A stretch of DNA of 64,000 bases from UBA1081 sp045535305 (GTDB taxonomy: Bacteria > Bacillota > Clostridia > Oscillospirales > Acutalibacteraceae): positions 1 to 64,000 of the forward strand of contig JAZSLJ010000001.1 of assembly GCA_045535305.1 (NCBI GenBank), read 5' to 3'. Shown one piece after another: positions 1 to 9,624 of this stretch. A program made the position numbers and the translations under genes. How positions within the stretch are numbered: the first letter of the stretch is position 1; every line of letters starts with the position of its first letter. The notes beneath the pieces were generated by a model. The model ran no database searches and was not told the origin of the DNA. It saw only the letters and a program-made list of their open reading frames with translations.

Positions 1-767
1 AGCCAGTCGCCTACTGCTGCCTGATAACCGTCGTCAACCTGGAAGATGTTGACCTCTTCACTTGCTCTGTCAAGTCCGGTAAGGTCACGAAGGATAATGT
101 CTTCATTGATGTTCTGGAAATAGTTATACCAGGATGTGTAACCTGAAAGATGATCAATTTTCGGTTTTTTAACACCCATAAGGTCAAAATATTTATCAAA
201 AACTTCATCTTCTGTGCCGTTTAAGATAACAACCTCACCAAGCTCGTAATCGGAATCAATAGTGATACCCTCAACGTCTTTTCTGATGTAAAGAGTATTA
301 AGATTCATATCAGCACCGATGATAGTGTAAGCCTCTTTTTCGGAAAGAGAACCGATAAACAGGAACTTATCACCGTTTTTGATGTATGAATAGCAGTGGC
401 TGTGGAAAGAGCCTTTTTTTGTTTCGGCTTTGCAAAGCCACATATCGGAAGCAAGACCTGCAAACTTGTCAGCCTTGAGTGTTTTCAGCCATTCAGCCGG
501 AGCTTCCTGCATATCTGATTTGATATATTCTCTTGATTTTGACCATGACTGATAACCGTTTACAAAGAATCTGTCGTTAACGTCAAAAGCATGCTCAAAC
601 TCAAATCTTGCCCATACAAGCTCAACGGGAGCTTTGGGCTTGAGGGTAAGCTTTACGGAACCATCTGTTACGCTGTAATCGGCATCAAGAAATTCACTTG
701 TTTTGCCTTCAAGAAGCATATCAGTACCGTTGTACTTGTAGTAACAATAAAATTTTGCATTGTTCAT
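1..767 (-). CDS. Alpha-galactosidase, GH36 family (N-terminal part, runs off the window)
   Basis: The frame is open from ATG at 767 to the left edge, about 255 codons, so the C-terminal half is missing. The N-terminal beta-sandwich is followed by TSWYNYFQNI and then FQVDDGYQAAVGDW, which matches the start of the GH36 catalytic barrel, where an aromatic follows a DDG and then GDW. The family hydrolyses terminal alpha-galactosides. No signal peptide is visible, so the enzyme is probably cytoplasmic. An AGGGGCG ribosome site lies about 9 nt upstream. It is co-oriented with the carboxypeptidase gene ending at 838. GH31/GH97-like alternatives fit less well. Confidence 0.8.
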   Translation of the reverse strand, partial: MNNAKFYCYYKYNGTDMLLEGKTSEFLDADYSVTDGSVKLTLKPKAPVELVWARFEFEHAFDVNDRFFVNGYQSWSKSREYIKSDMQEAPAEWLKTLKADKFAGLASDMWLCKAETKKGSFHSHCYSYIKNGDKFLFIGSLSEKEAYTIIGADMNLNTLYIRKDVEGITIDSDYELGEVVILNGTEDEVFDKYFDLMGVKKPKIDHLSGYTSWYNYFQNINEDIILRDLTGLDRASEEVNIFQVDDGYQAAVGDW

Positions 768-837
768 AATTATCGCCCCTATATATTAAATTTTTATTTT
801 ATCTTATTTTAAAATATACAATATTTCGGTTGTAATG

Positions 838-2100
838 TCAAGGTTGACGCCAAAAATATGAAAAGGCAGTATTGTACATGTTTCTCAGGTCATAGAATCT
901 GCCTTCTTTTGTCGGACAGTTGTAAACAACCGCAATGAATGTTTTTGTTTTGTTTGTGGTTTTTATGTATTTTTTCGCTACCGTAACAAGACATTTACCT
1001 GCCTGAGTATGAGAACCTGTTTTAAGTCCCACGCAATAGGGGTAGTATTTTGAGCTGTCGGGATTTATAAGCTCATTTGTGTTTGCGTATGATTTTGAGC
1101 CACCCGATTCAAAACGTGCCGTTGCATAGGTCATAGCCGCTGTTTTTCTTATTAAATCATTTGAATATGCCTTTACAGCAATAATCGTCATATCGTAAGC
1201 AGATGTGTAGTGTTTGCTGTTCGGGAAACCGTCGGGATTAGCAAAATGAGAATCGTTCATTCCCCATTTTTTTGCATATTTGTTCATCAGATTTACAAAA
1301 TACCTTATCGCATCGGATGCGGGCATAGACGGGTTACCTGAAGCAACTCTTGCTGTTGCGGCGGCTATTGCATAAGCGGCATCACAACCTGAGGGAAGAA
1401 GCAGACATTTGAGCATTTCCTTGAATTTTATTCTCTGCCCCTGCTGTATTCCCGCACGGCTTGTGTTCCAGTCAACAAGGTTGAGCTCTTTACCGACTTT
1501 GATTACGTAGTTGTCATCAAGATAAAGACTTGCTATGTACGCAGTGATAAGCTTTGTCGTGCTTGCGGGATGACATCTTGAGTGCATATTCTTGCCGTAA
1601 AGAATCTTGTCGTTATCGTAATCGTACAGAACAGCATATTTAGCATATTTTGCACTGAAAAGATCACTCATTTCAACCTTGTACTCTCTGTTGTCAGGAG
1701 TAAGTACCTTTGAGGTGGTTGTTTCGGGAGCTCTCGTAGTTGTTACGGGAGCTTTTGTTGTGGTTTCAGGAGCTTTTGTTGTTGTCTCGGGGACTTTTGT
1801 TGTAGTTTCGGGTGTGTAAGGGTCAAGCATTGCGGAAACACGCAAGGTGTAACGGGCATCAATGGCCAAAACCTTTCCGTTACCGTCAAAATCTGCTCTT
1901 TTCAGCATTTCATCATCCGCTTTTATAAGTGATGCAGAAATTCGTAAAATAATTCTTGCATCTTCGGCGGTGATTGTTCCGTCAGCGTTGGCATCACCTG
2001 CAATATATTCGTAATCTGTTGTGTTTTCAACAGCAAGTGCAGGTGTATATATGCTTAAAAGTGTAACTGCTATGAGTATAAAAGAAATTAATTTTTTCAT
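838..2100 (-). CDS. Secreted D-alanyl-D-alanine carboxypeptidase (S11) with N-terminal dockerin
   Basis: A signal peptide (about residues 1-23, ending PALA) precedes a type I dockerin (about 34-95). Its two calcium loops read GDANADGTITAEDAR and ADFDGNGKVLAIDAR. A Thr/Pro-rich linker (repeats of ETTTKAP) then leads to a peptidase S11 domain. S11 enzymes trim the terminal D-Ala of peptidoglycan pentapeptides. The SxxK motif is STTK and the third motif is KTG (GLKTGSHT). The second motif, normally SxN, reads SGC (PSGCDAAYA), replacing the Asn. I start at ATG 2100, not at the ATG 6 nt upstream, because AGGA lies 9 nt before it. The gene follows the RNA methyltransferase gene by about 21 nt and is probably co-transcribed. 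Confidence 0.88.
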   Translation of the reverse strand: MKKLISFILIAVTLLSIYTPALAVENTTDYEYIAGDANADGTITAEDARIILRISASLIKADDEMLKRADFDGNGKVLAIDARYTLRVSAMLDPYTPETTTKVPETTTKAPETTTKAPVTTTRAPETTTSKVLTPDNREYKVEMSDLFSAKYAKYAVLYDYDNDKILYGKNMHSRCHPASTTKLITAYIASLYLDDNYVIKVGKELNLVDWNTSRAGIQQGQRIKFKEMLKCLLLPSGCDAAYAIAAATARVASGNPSMPASDAIRYFVNLMNKYAKKWGMNDSHFANPDGFPNSKHYTSAYDMTIIAVKAYSNDLIRKTAAMTYATARFESGGSKSYANTNELINPDSSKYYPYCVGLKTGSHTQAGKCLVTVAKKYIKTTNKTKTFIAVVYNCPTKEGRFYDLRNMYNTAFSYFWRQP

Positions 2101-2121
2101 ATGCATTTTTCCTGTTTTATT

Positions 2122-3282
2122 TTATTTTGTAAGCAAAATAATATTTTCTATGTGTCTTGTATGCGGAAACATATCAAAGGGTCTGCAGGCTTTTACCTTG
2201 TAGCCCTTTTTTGTAAGATAATATATGTCCCTTGCCTGTGTTTCAATATCGCAGGAGATATATACGATTTTTTCGGGGGAGAGAATCAGCAAAGAGTCAA
2301 GAAACTGCTTGCTGCAGCCTGCCCTTGGCGGGTCGGTAAAAACAATATCCGCTTTTTCACCGTCTGCGGCAAGTGATTGCATAAATTCGCCCGCATCGTT
2401 GCATATAAATCTGACATTTTTAATATTATTGAGCTTTGCATTTATAATTGCATCGTGCACTGCATCTTTGTTAAGCTCTGCACCGATAACCTCTTTTGCG
2501 TTATCCGATGCGGCAATACCGATAGTGCCTATACCGCAGTATGCATCAATAACTCTTTCGTTACCTGTAAGCTTTGCAAGATTTATTGCGCAATTGTAGA
2601 GCTTTTCCGTCTGTACGGGATTAATCTGATAGAATGATTTTGGTGATATTCTGAATCTTTTTTCGCACAGAATGTCCTCAATATAACCTTTGCCGTAAAG
2701 TATCTTCTGGCTTTCACCCAGCACCATACTTGTGAATTTGTTGTTTATATTCTGCACTATGGTTGTGATTTCGGGATGTAAACTGAGTAATTTATCAACA
2801 AAGTGATTTTTGCCGGGGAATACAGGCGTTGATGTTACCATCACGACCATGATTTCACCCGTTGCAAAGCCTCTGCGTATAAGTACATGGCGAAGAAAAC
2901 CTTTTGATGTATGTTCGTTATAGGCTGTGAGTTTGAAATCCTTGAGAAGATTGCGTATTGTTACAATAATTGCGTCGGCAATTTTGTCTTCAAGCATACA
3001 GGAGTCAATTTTAACAATATTGTGTGTGCTTGACTGATACACGCCCGATATAATTATACCGCTTCTTGTAGTGCCGAAAGCGGCAGAAACCTTGTTGCGG
3101 TAATTGTAAGGATTTTCCATACCTTCAATGGGTGCAACACGGCAGTATTTGCCGAAAAGCTTAACAACCTTAGCCTGCTTGAATGCAAGCTGACGCTCAT
3201 AATTCATATTCTGAAGCTGACATCCGCCGCATTTGCCCGCAACGGCACAGCCGATAGATTCTTTTTTGATTTTCTTGTTCAT
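2122..3282 (-). CDS. 23S rRNA (uracil-5-)-methyltransferase, RlmD/TrmA family
   Basis: Near the N-terminus, CAVAGKCGGCQLQ provides the Cys cluster that binds [4Fe-4S] in RlmD-type enzymes. The C-terminal class I SAM domain shows VIDAYCGIGTIGI, FTDPPRAGC and IVYISCD; the Cys of the last motif is the expected catalytic nucleophile region. The family makes m5U in 23S rRNA or tRNA. I start at ATG 3282. An in-frame start at 3372 would add 30 hydrophobic residues before the Fe-S motif with no family counterpart. It lacks an obvious TRAM domain. Substrate specificity (RlmD versus RlmCD) cannot be decided from sequence. Confidence 0.9.
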   Translation of the reverse strand: MNKKIKKESIGCAVAGKCGGCQLQNMNYERQLAFKQAKVVKLFGKYCRVAPIEGMENPYNYRNKVSAAFGTTRSGIIISGVYQSSTHNIVKIDSCMLEDKIADAIIVTIRNLLKDFKLTAYNEHTSKGFLRHVLIRRGFATGEIMVVMVTSTPVFPGKNHFVDKLLSLHPEITTIVQNINNKFTSMVLGESQKILYGKGYIEDILCEKRFRISPKSFYQINPVQTEKLYNCAINLAKLTGNERVIDAYCGIGTIGIAASDNAKEVIGAELNKDAVHDAIINAKLNNIKNVRFICNDAGEFMQSLAADGEKADIVFTDPPRAGCSKQFLDSLLILSPEKIVYISCDIETQARDIYYLTKKGYKVKACRPFDMFPHTRHIENIILLTK

Positions 3283-3377
3283 CAGATTTTTTCCGTTCTG
3301 TATTTTTTTGCAAAAATAATGATACCATATTACAACATAATTTTCAATTAAAATAAAATAATTTTTATTCAATATGA

Positions 3378-3406
3378 TTGAAAACAGCTATTATTTGTGC
3401 TACAAT
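3378..3406 (+). promoter_or_regulatory. Sigma-A-type promoter for the lacZ operon
   Basis: TTGAAA at 3378-3383 and TACAAT at 3401-3406 are separated by 17 bp, about 70 bp ahead of the beta-galactosidase start. The divergent methyltransferase gene begins at 3282. Confidence 0.65.
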
Positions 3407-3475
3407 GTAAATTAATATGGGAATATTTTATTTTCCATTTAGTAAATTTGCAAAAATACAAACGGAGGTTTGTTT

Positions 3476-6400
3476 ATGAAATATAATCTTCAAAAGAAAA
3501 ACTACAAAAATTTCAAGGTTTTCAGAGATAATATTCTGGAGCCCAGAGCTTATTTCATTCCTTTCTCAACCCTTGAAGGTGCAAAGAATACCGACGTAAG
3601 GCGTGAAAGATACGAGTCAGATGTGGTTAAGTGTCTTTCGGGTGAATGGGATTTTAAATTCTTCCGTCATTGCGATAAAGTACCCGATATGCTCGATACT
3701 GCAGGCGTAAGATTTGATAAACTCGACGTTCCCTCAACCTGGCAGAGAAAAGGCTATATGGAGCCTGTTTATCTTAACTGCCCTTATGAATTCCAGCTTA
3801 CGCCTCCTGCCGTTCCCGAGGATATGACAGCAGGTATTTACAGAAAGAAATTTACCGTTGAGGATATGGACAAGAATTATATTCTTACATTCCTCGGCTA
3901 TGCAAATAATATTGAGGTTTATGTAAACGGCAGTTATATCGGTTATTCCGAAGGCTCACACAATACTGCAGAATTCGATATTACATGTAAACTTGTTGAG
4001 GGCGTTAACGAGCTTGTTGTGCTGATGTACAGATGGTGTAACGGTACATACCTTGAATGTCAGGATATGTTCCGTGAAACAGGTATTTTCAGAGATGTTC
4101 TTCTTTCAGCATACGATAAATCATATGTTTATGACTACGCTGTTTCTTCCGTTAAAAACGGCGATAAATACGATATGACCTGTGCGGTCGATGTGCCTGT
4201 TTACGGTGCGGACTGTACGGTAAAGGTTGCACTTTTTGACGGTGATAAGGAAATTGCATCAGAAGAAAAGAAAGCTTCACAGAAGATGAAATTTGCTTTT
4301 AACGGTCTTGATGTAACAGAATGGAATGCCGAAATCCCCACAATTTATACTCTTTTCATAACCCTTTATCAGAACGGTAATGAGGTTATGTCCCTGCGTA
4401 GCTATACAGGCTTTAAAACAGTTGAAATCAAAGGTAATGTATTTTATTTCAACGGCAAGAAGATTAAGTTCAAGGGTGTAAACCATCATGATTCACACCC
4501 CGTTACAGGTTATGCCATGACCCACGAGGATCTTGAAAAAGATGTTAAGCTTATGAAAGAGCTTAATGTAAATGCCGTAAGAACATCACATTATCCTCCC
4601 GACCCGTTCTTCCTCACTCTTTGCGATCTTTACGGTCTTTACGTTGTTGATGAGGCAGATATTGAAACACACGGCGCATGGGAAGTTTGTAACGAAGATA
4701 ATAACGGCATAAGCAACAATCTTAAATGGCAGCATCATTATGTTGACAGAGTTATGAGAATGTATAAGCGCGACAGGAACCACACCTCAATAACAATGTG
4801 GTCTCTCGGTAATGAAGCAGGCGGTTACAGATGTCAGGATAAGTGCTATGAGTATCTCAAAGCTCAGGGTACTCCCATCCCCGTACATTACGAGGGCGTT
4901 GTAAGAACAAAGCGTGTTGCTTATGATGTTGTTTCCGAAATGTATACACATCAGGATGATGTAAAGAAAATCGGCGAAGGCACATATAAAGGCGAGGGCA
5001 GATATGAGGGCAGACGTTTAGGTGTTCCCAAATCTATCATCAGACATTATGTTGAAAAGCCGTTTTTCCTTTGCGAATATGCACACGCTATGGGTGTCGG
5101 CCCCGGTGCTATGCAGGAGTATTGGGATTCGATTTATAAGCACGACAATCTTATGGGCGGATGCATCTGGGAATGGTGCGACCACGCTGTATATCACGAG
5201 GAGGGCGATACAAAATATCCCTTTAAGTATACCTACGGCGGCGACCATAAGGAGAAAAGACACGACGGCAATTTCTGTGTTGACGGACTTCTTTATCCCG
5301 ACAGAACTCTCCATACGGGCGCAATGCAGATGAAAGAGATTTACCGTCCCATTATTGCAACTCATATTGAAGACAAAACCTTTGCATTTACAAATACAAA
5401 CAGATTCAGAAACAGCTCCTATCTTACTGTAAAATGGGCGCTTGAGCAGAACGGTGTTGCCTGTGAAAACGGTGTAATCACACTTGATATTGCTCCCGAA
5501 GATACAGTTGAGGTTGATGTTGATTTCAGAGATATTGATACAGCAAACGATTACACAATTTCCTTTATCTGCTATGAGGTTGACAGGGAAGTATCAAGAG
5601 ATCAGCTTACTCTTAACGATGTTTCCGTATCATATGAGCTTACTAAAAAGGGTAAAATTTCCGTTGAATCCGACGGTGAAACCGTAAAGGTTAATTTCCT
5701 TTGCGGTGAAGCAGTATTCTGTTCAGAGGACGGCAACCTTATTTCACTCAAAAAGAACGGTATAGAATTTATCAATCAGAAGCCTGCTTGCGGAACAAGA
5801 GGATTTATCCCCACCGTATTCAGATCCCCTCTTGATAATGACCGTCCTTTTACCGAAATGTGGAGCGAAATCAAGCTTGACGACGTTACTGTAGTGCCCG
5901 ATTCATTTGACGTTTGTCTTGACGGCAACTGCGCATCAATTATGTCCGTTTATTGCATAAAGGGCGGCAAAAAGGAACTGTTTGAGTGTATGGTTGATTA
6001 CACTATTGCTCCCAACGGTGATATGAAGGTAAGAGCAGTTCTCAATAAAGTTGTGGATATGACTGTTGAATTGCCCAGATTCGGTATGACCGTTGAGCTT
6101 AAACCCGAATTCAGAAAGGTGCAGTATTACGGCAGAGGTCCTGTTGAGAATCTTCCCGATTTCAAGATTCAGGCTCCTATGGGCGTTTATAAGGACAGAG
6201 TTGAAAATATGAATGAGCCTTATATTTATCCTCAGGATAACGGCGAACATTGTGATGTTAAGTGGCTTCGTATTTACGATGACAAGGGGCATTCATTCTT
6301 CGTTCACGCAGAAGAACATTTTGCATTCAATGTTCACGATTATACTCAGAATGCTCTTTATGCTGCAAAGCATCAGGAGCAGATTGAAAAAGCAGAATCC

Positions 6401-6529
6401 ACAGTTCTCACCGTTGACGGTTATATGAGAGGTACGGGTACAGGCAGCTGCGGTCCTAAGACTCTTGATAAATACAAAATTGATGAGGACAGTATGCTTA
6501 TATATGAATTTACCGTTGTAACGGAGTGA
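3476..6529 (+). CDS. lacZ: Beta-galactosidase, GH2 family (LacZ type)
   Basis: The protein has 1017 residues, the usual length of long LacZ enzymes, with sugar-binding, immunoglobulin-like, TIM-barrel and C-terminal small-chain-like domains. The barrel shows GVNHHDSHP, RTSHYPPDP, the acid/base Glu in WSLGNEAGG and the nucleophile Glu in FLCEYAHAMG. It hydrolyses beta-galactosides such as lactose; no signal peptide is seen, so it acts in the cytoplasm. GGAGG at 3464-3468 sits 7 nt before ATG 3476, which decides against the TTG at 3470. It is the first gene of an operon that continues to 11994. Confidence 0.95.
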   Translation: MKYNLQKKNYKNFKVFRDNILEPRAYFIPFSTLEGAKNTDVRRERYESDVVKCLSGEWDFKFFRHCDKVPDMLDTAGVRFDKLDVPSTWQRKGYMEPVYLNCPYEFQLTPPAVPEDMTAGIYRKKFTVEDMDKNYILTFLGYANNIEVYVNGSYIGYSEGSHNTAEFDITCKLVEGVNELVVLMYRWCNGTYLECQDMFRETGIFRDVLLSAYDKSYVYDYAVSSVKNGDKYDMTCAVDVPVYGADCTVKVALFDGDKEIASEEKKASQKMKFAFNGLDVTEWNAEIPTIYTLFITLYQNGNEVMSLRSYTGFKTVEIKGNVFYFNGKKIKFKGVNHHDSHPVTGYAMTHEDLEKDVKLMKELNVNAVRTSHYPPDPFFLTLCDLYGLYVVDEADIETHGAWEVCNEDNNGISNNLKWQHHYVDRVMRMYKRDRNHTSITMWSLGNEAGGYRCQDKCYEYLKAQGTPIPVHYEGVVRTKRVAYDVVSEMYTHQDDVKKIGEGTYKGEGRYEGRRLGVPKSIIRHYVEKPFFLCEYAHAMGVGPGAMQEYWDSIYKHDNLMGGCIWEWCDHAVYHEEGDTKYPFKYTYGGDHKEKRHDGNFCVDGLLYPDRTLHTGAMQMKEIYRPIIATHIEDKTFAFTNTNRFRNSSYLTVKWALEQNGVACENGVITLDIAPEDTVEVDVDFRDIDTANDYTISFICYEVDREVSRDQLTLNDVSVSYELTKKGKISVESDGETVKVNFLCGEAVFCSEDGNLISLKKNGIEFINQKPACGTRGFIPTVFRSPLDNDRPFTEMWSEIKLDDVTVVPDSFDVCLDGNCASIMSVYCIKGGKKELFECMVDYTIAPNGDMKVRAVLNKVVDMTVELPRFGMTVELKPEFRKVQYYGRGPVENLPDFKIQAPMGVYKDRVENMNEPYIYPQDNGEHCDVKWLRIYDDKGHSFFVHAEEHFAFNVHDYTQNALYAAKHQEQIEKAESTVLTVDGYMRGTGTGSCGPKTLDKYKIDEDSMLIYEFTVVTE

Positions 6530-6533
6530 TTTT

Positions 6534-9089
6534 ATGTCAGAAATAATACTTGTCGGTGCAGATAATGTTAGGGACTTGCGAATATCCGTTTTTGCGGATG
6601 AGCAAGGTTATCCTATGGAAAAATTGTTTGATGAATATGAGGATACAGCCGAATTTCTTGCTGTAACGGAAAACGGCGAAACAATAGGTTGCGGCAGATT
6701 TTATAAGGAAAGCGAAACCGATTATCACATTGATAATATCGCTTTTGAAAAGTCTGCAAGAGGTAAAGGTCTGGGCAAAAAGCTTATTGCGGCACTTGTT
6801 GCTCATTGTAAAGCAAAAGGCGCAGAGCGTGTTACCGTTAATGCACAGAGCTATGCGGTTGCATTTTATGAAAAATGCGGTTTTGCAACCTGCGGCTGTG
6901 AATATACCGATGAAACCCGCAAAAATGTACCTATGGTAATCTCTTTTGAGTTTGACGGTTGTTCTTATCTTGAAGCAGATAACACACTTGATGCTTTTTA
7001 TGTAAGAAAGTCATTTGATGCTGAAAATGTTGCATCTGCAGTTGTCAGAATCAATACTTTAGGCTTTGTTGTGCCTTATTTCAACGGTAAAAAGCTTACT
7101 GAAGAACTGTATATCCCTGCGTGGACAAATTATGCAAAGCGTGATTTATCTCAGGTTGCATATCCTATTTTTGATACAATGTGTCAGAGAAGATATTATC
7201 TTGAATATGATGTTACCGGACTTATTAATAACGGTAAAAACCTGCTTGCACTTCACGTAGGTAACGGCTGGTACGGTACACATCTTGTGGGCGGCGGAGA
7301 GCGTATGCCCAAATGGGGCAATAAAAAGGTTATCTACAAGATAATTCTTACCATGAAAGACGGCTCGGTTAAAGAGATTAATTCTGATTCAACCGCACTT
7401 TATAAACAAAGCTACATAAAGGTTACGAATATCTATAATAACGAAACTATCGACGGCAGAGATTACGATGAATCCGTATTTTCCGTTGATTACGATGATT
7501 CTGCATGGGCAAATATGACCGAAACCGAATCCGAAGCGGTTATAATGAACCGTCAGGATTTCTCAGGCGATACGGTTATGTACAGCGTTGAGCCGAAGCT
7601 TATTGCAGATGATTCAAGAGGTAAGCTTTACGACCTTACCGTTGATGTTTCCGGCTTATGGGTAATCAGATTCAATGACGATGCAAAAGCAGGGGACAGC
7701 GCAAAAATCACTATGGCAGAAAGAATCGACGAAAACGGCGATTTTATGCTCCGTCATACAGGCGGTGATTTCCGTTTACAGCAGGATGTTTATATCTGCG
7801 GCGAAAATGTGCGCGAATTCAAGCCCTTGTTTACTTGGCGTGCAGGCAGATATGTAAGAGTTGAGGGTAATGCAACTCTTGAAAGATTTGATGTTGTTTA
7901 TTCACCCGTGCCCGTTACGGCTGAATTAAATACGGAAAACGAAGTTCTCAAATGGTTCTTTGAGGCTTATTGTGATACTCAGAATTGCAATATCCACGGT
8001 ATGATTCCTTCGGATTGTCCTCACCGTGAGCGTCTTGGTTATACAGGCGACGGTCAGCTTTGCTGCGGTGCGGGGATGACAATTTTCGACAGTGAAAAAA
8101 TGTACCGCAAATGGATGGAAGATATTGCAGACTGTCAGGATATTTATAACGGTCATGTTCAGCATACAGCACCGTTCTACGGCGGAGGCGGAGGCCCCGG
8201 AGGTTGGGGCGGAGCTATGGTTATAGTTCCCTGGACATTCTATAAAAAATTCGGCGATGTTTCCGTTCTTGATAAATATTATCTTAGAATGTTGAAATAT
8301 CTTGATTATATGCAGGCGCACGCTGAAGATAACATTGTTGTCCGTGAAGAAAAGGACGGCTGGTGTCTCGGCGATTGGTGTCCGCCGGATAACAATGTTC
8401 TTATTCCCTGTGAATTTGTCAATACATATTTCTACCTTAAATGTATTGATATGACAATGAAAAGTGCCGCACTCCTCGGTAAAGCAGATGATGCAAAATC
8501 TCTTGAAGAACGCTTTTTTGAGGTTTCCAACTCATTTGTAAATGCATTTTATAATGAGGAAACAGGTTCTTTCTGTAACGGTGTACAGGGTGCAGATGCA
8601 TTCGCTCTTGATTTAGGTCTGGGTGATGAACGAACAGAAGAAAATCTTGTTAAGCATTACACAGAGCTTGGTCATCTTGATACGGGCATATTCGGTACTG
8701 ATATCGTTGTACGCGTGCTTTTTGAAAGAGGATATAATTCTCTTGCCTGGCTTATGCTTACAAATGAATCGGAAGTGTCCTTCGGATTTATGAAAAACCA
8801 CGGTGCAACCACCCTCTGGGAAAACTGGGATGGCTGTGATTCGCTTTCACATCCTATGTTCGGTGCTGTTGCTGAATATATCTTTACATATATCCTCGGT
8901 ATAAAACAGTGTGAAGACAGCGTCGGATATGAAAAAATAAAAATAGAGCCTGCGTATATTCCCGAAAGCGGAAATATTTCCGGCTCAATAAACACCAAAA
9001 ACGGCAGAATCAGCGTTTGTGTAACCTATACAGACGGCATAAGATGCGTAAAATACTCTGCTGATGACGGAATAACAATTTGTGAATAG
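6534..9089 (+). CDS. GNAT acetyltransferase fused to GH78 alpha-L-rhamnosidase
   Basis: Residues about 1-140 form a GNAT N-acetyltransferase domain: IDNIAFEKSARGKGLGKKLI contains the acetyl-CoA loop (RGKGLG), followed by AVAFYEKCGF. From about 145 onwards the protein is a GH78-type rhamnosidase, with N-terminal beta-sandwich domains, SDCPHRERLGYTGD at the start of the (alpha/alpha)6 barrel, and ATTLWENWDG near its end. Family members release terminal alpha-L-rhamnose. The frame is continuous, and GGAG lies 7 nt before ATG, overlapping the end of lacZ (4-nt gap). No signal peptide is present. The GNAT partner's substrate is unknown; the fusion is real in sequence, its purpose is not. Confidence 0.87.
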   Translation: MSEIILVGADNVRDLRISVFADEQGYPMEKLFDEYEDTAEFLAVTENGETIGCGRFYKESETDYHIDNIAFEKSARGKGLGKKLIAALVAHCKAKGAERVTVNAQSYAVAFYEKCGFATCGCEYTDETRKNVPMVISFEFDGCSYLEADNTLDAFYVRKSFDAENVASAVVRINTLGFVVPYFNGKKLTEELYIPAWTNYAKRDLSQVAYPIFDTMCQRRYYLEYDVTGLINNGKNLLALHVGNGWYGTHLVGGGERMPKWGNKKVIYKIILTMKDGSVKEINSDSTALYKQSYIKVTNIYNNETIDGRDYDESVFSVDYDDSAWANMTETESEAVIMNRQDFSGDTVMYSVEPKLIADDSRGKLYDLTVDVSGLWVIRFNDDAKAGDSAKITMAERIDENGDFMLRHTGGDFRLQQDVYICGENVREFKPLFTWRAGRYVRVEGNATLERFDVVYSPVPVTAELNTENEVLKWFFEAYCDTQNCNIHGMIPSDCPHRERLGYTGDGQLCCGAGMTIFDSEKMYRKWMEDIADCQDIYNGHVQHTAPFYGGGGGPGGWGGAMVIVPWTFYKKFGDVSVLDKYYLRMLKYLDYMQAHAEDNIVVREEKDGWCLGDWCPPDNNVLIPCEFVNTYFYLKCIDMTMKSAALLGKADDAKSLEERFFEVSNSFVNAFYNEETGSFCNGVQGADAFALDLGLGDERTEENLVKHYTELGHLDTGIFGTDIVVRVLFERGYNSLAWLMLTNESEVSFGFMKNHGATTLWENWDGCDSLSHPMFGAVAEYIFTYILGIKQCEDSVGYEKIKIEPAYIPESGNISGSINTKNGRISVCVTYTDGIRCVKYSADDGITICE

Positions 9090-9102
9090 AGAGGCGATTG
9101 TA

Positions 9103-9624
9103 ATGGCAAAAATGAATGATTACAAGGTATATAAATGTCCCCATTGTAACAGTGAATATTATGATAAAACAGCCAAAAAAGGCAAAAAAGTAGGTAATCC
9201 CATACTTGAATGTCCTCAGTGCGGTAAAAAATCTTACCGCAGTTCTATCCTTGAGCCGGCACTCATCAGTGCGAATAAGTTTTTCTCAATTCGTTTTGCT
9301 TCACTTTACGGCAATCTGCGTATTGCATTGATTCTTATTTATGCAGCGTTCCTTTTTGTGATTCTCCTTAAAAAAGATTTTATGTTAGGTATTTGCTTTG
9401 TAGGCATTTCTTTTGTGCTTTATGCAATATATGAGCTTATAAGAATCAACCACAGAAAAAAAGTTGTGAAATCAGCAGAATACGATAAGGAAATCGAATC
9501 ATCAATGAAGCGTCTTTCCAATATCAGATATGCCGCAACCGTTATAAAAGATCAGGGCATAGATGCTGAAAGCGTATACTATTACGAGCTTAAAAATAAA
9601 TCCGAAAAGGCAGACGAATTATGA
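9103..9624 (+). CDS. Zinc-ribbon membrane protein of unknown function
   Basis: The 173-residue protein begins with a zinc ribbon (YKCPHCNSEYY then LECPQCGKKSY, two CPxC pairs). Two adjacent membrane segments (about residues 73-110) follow, then a basic and acidic cytoplasmic tail with coiled-coil character. GAGG sits 8 nt before ATG 9103, favouring this over the start at 9082 inside the preceding gene. It overlaps the next gene by ATGA, so the two are probably translated together. I do not recognise a characterised family. Confidence 0.7.
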   Translation: MAKMNDYKVYKCPHCNSEYYDKTAKKGKKVGNPILECPQCGKKSYRSSILEPALISANKFFSIRFASLYGNLRIALILIYAAFLFVILLKKDFMLGICFVGISFVLYAIYELIRINHRKKVVKSAEYDKEIESSMKRLSNIRYAATVIKDQGIDAESVYYYELKNKSEKADEL

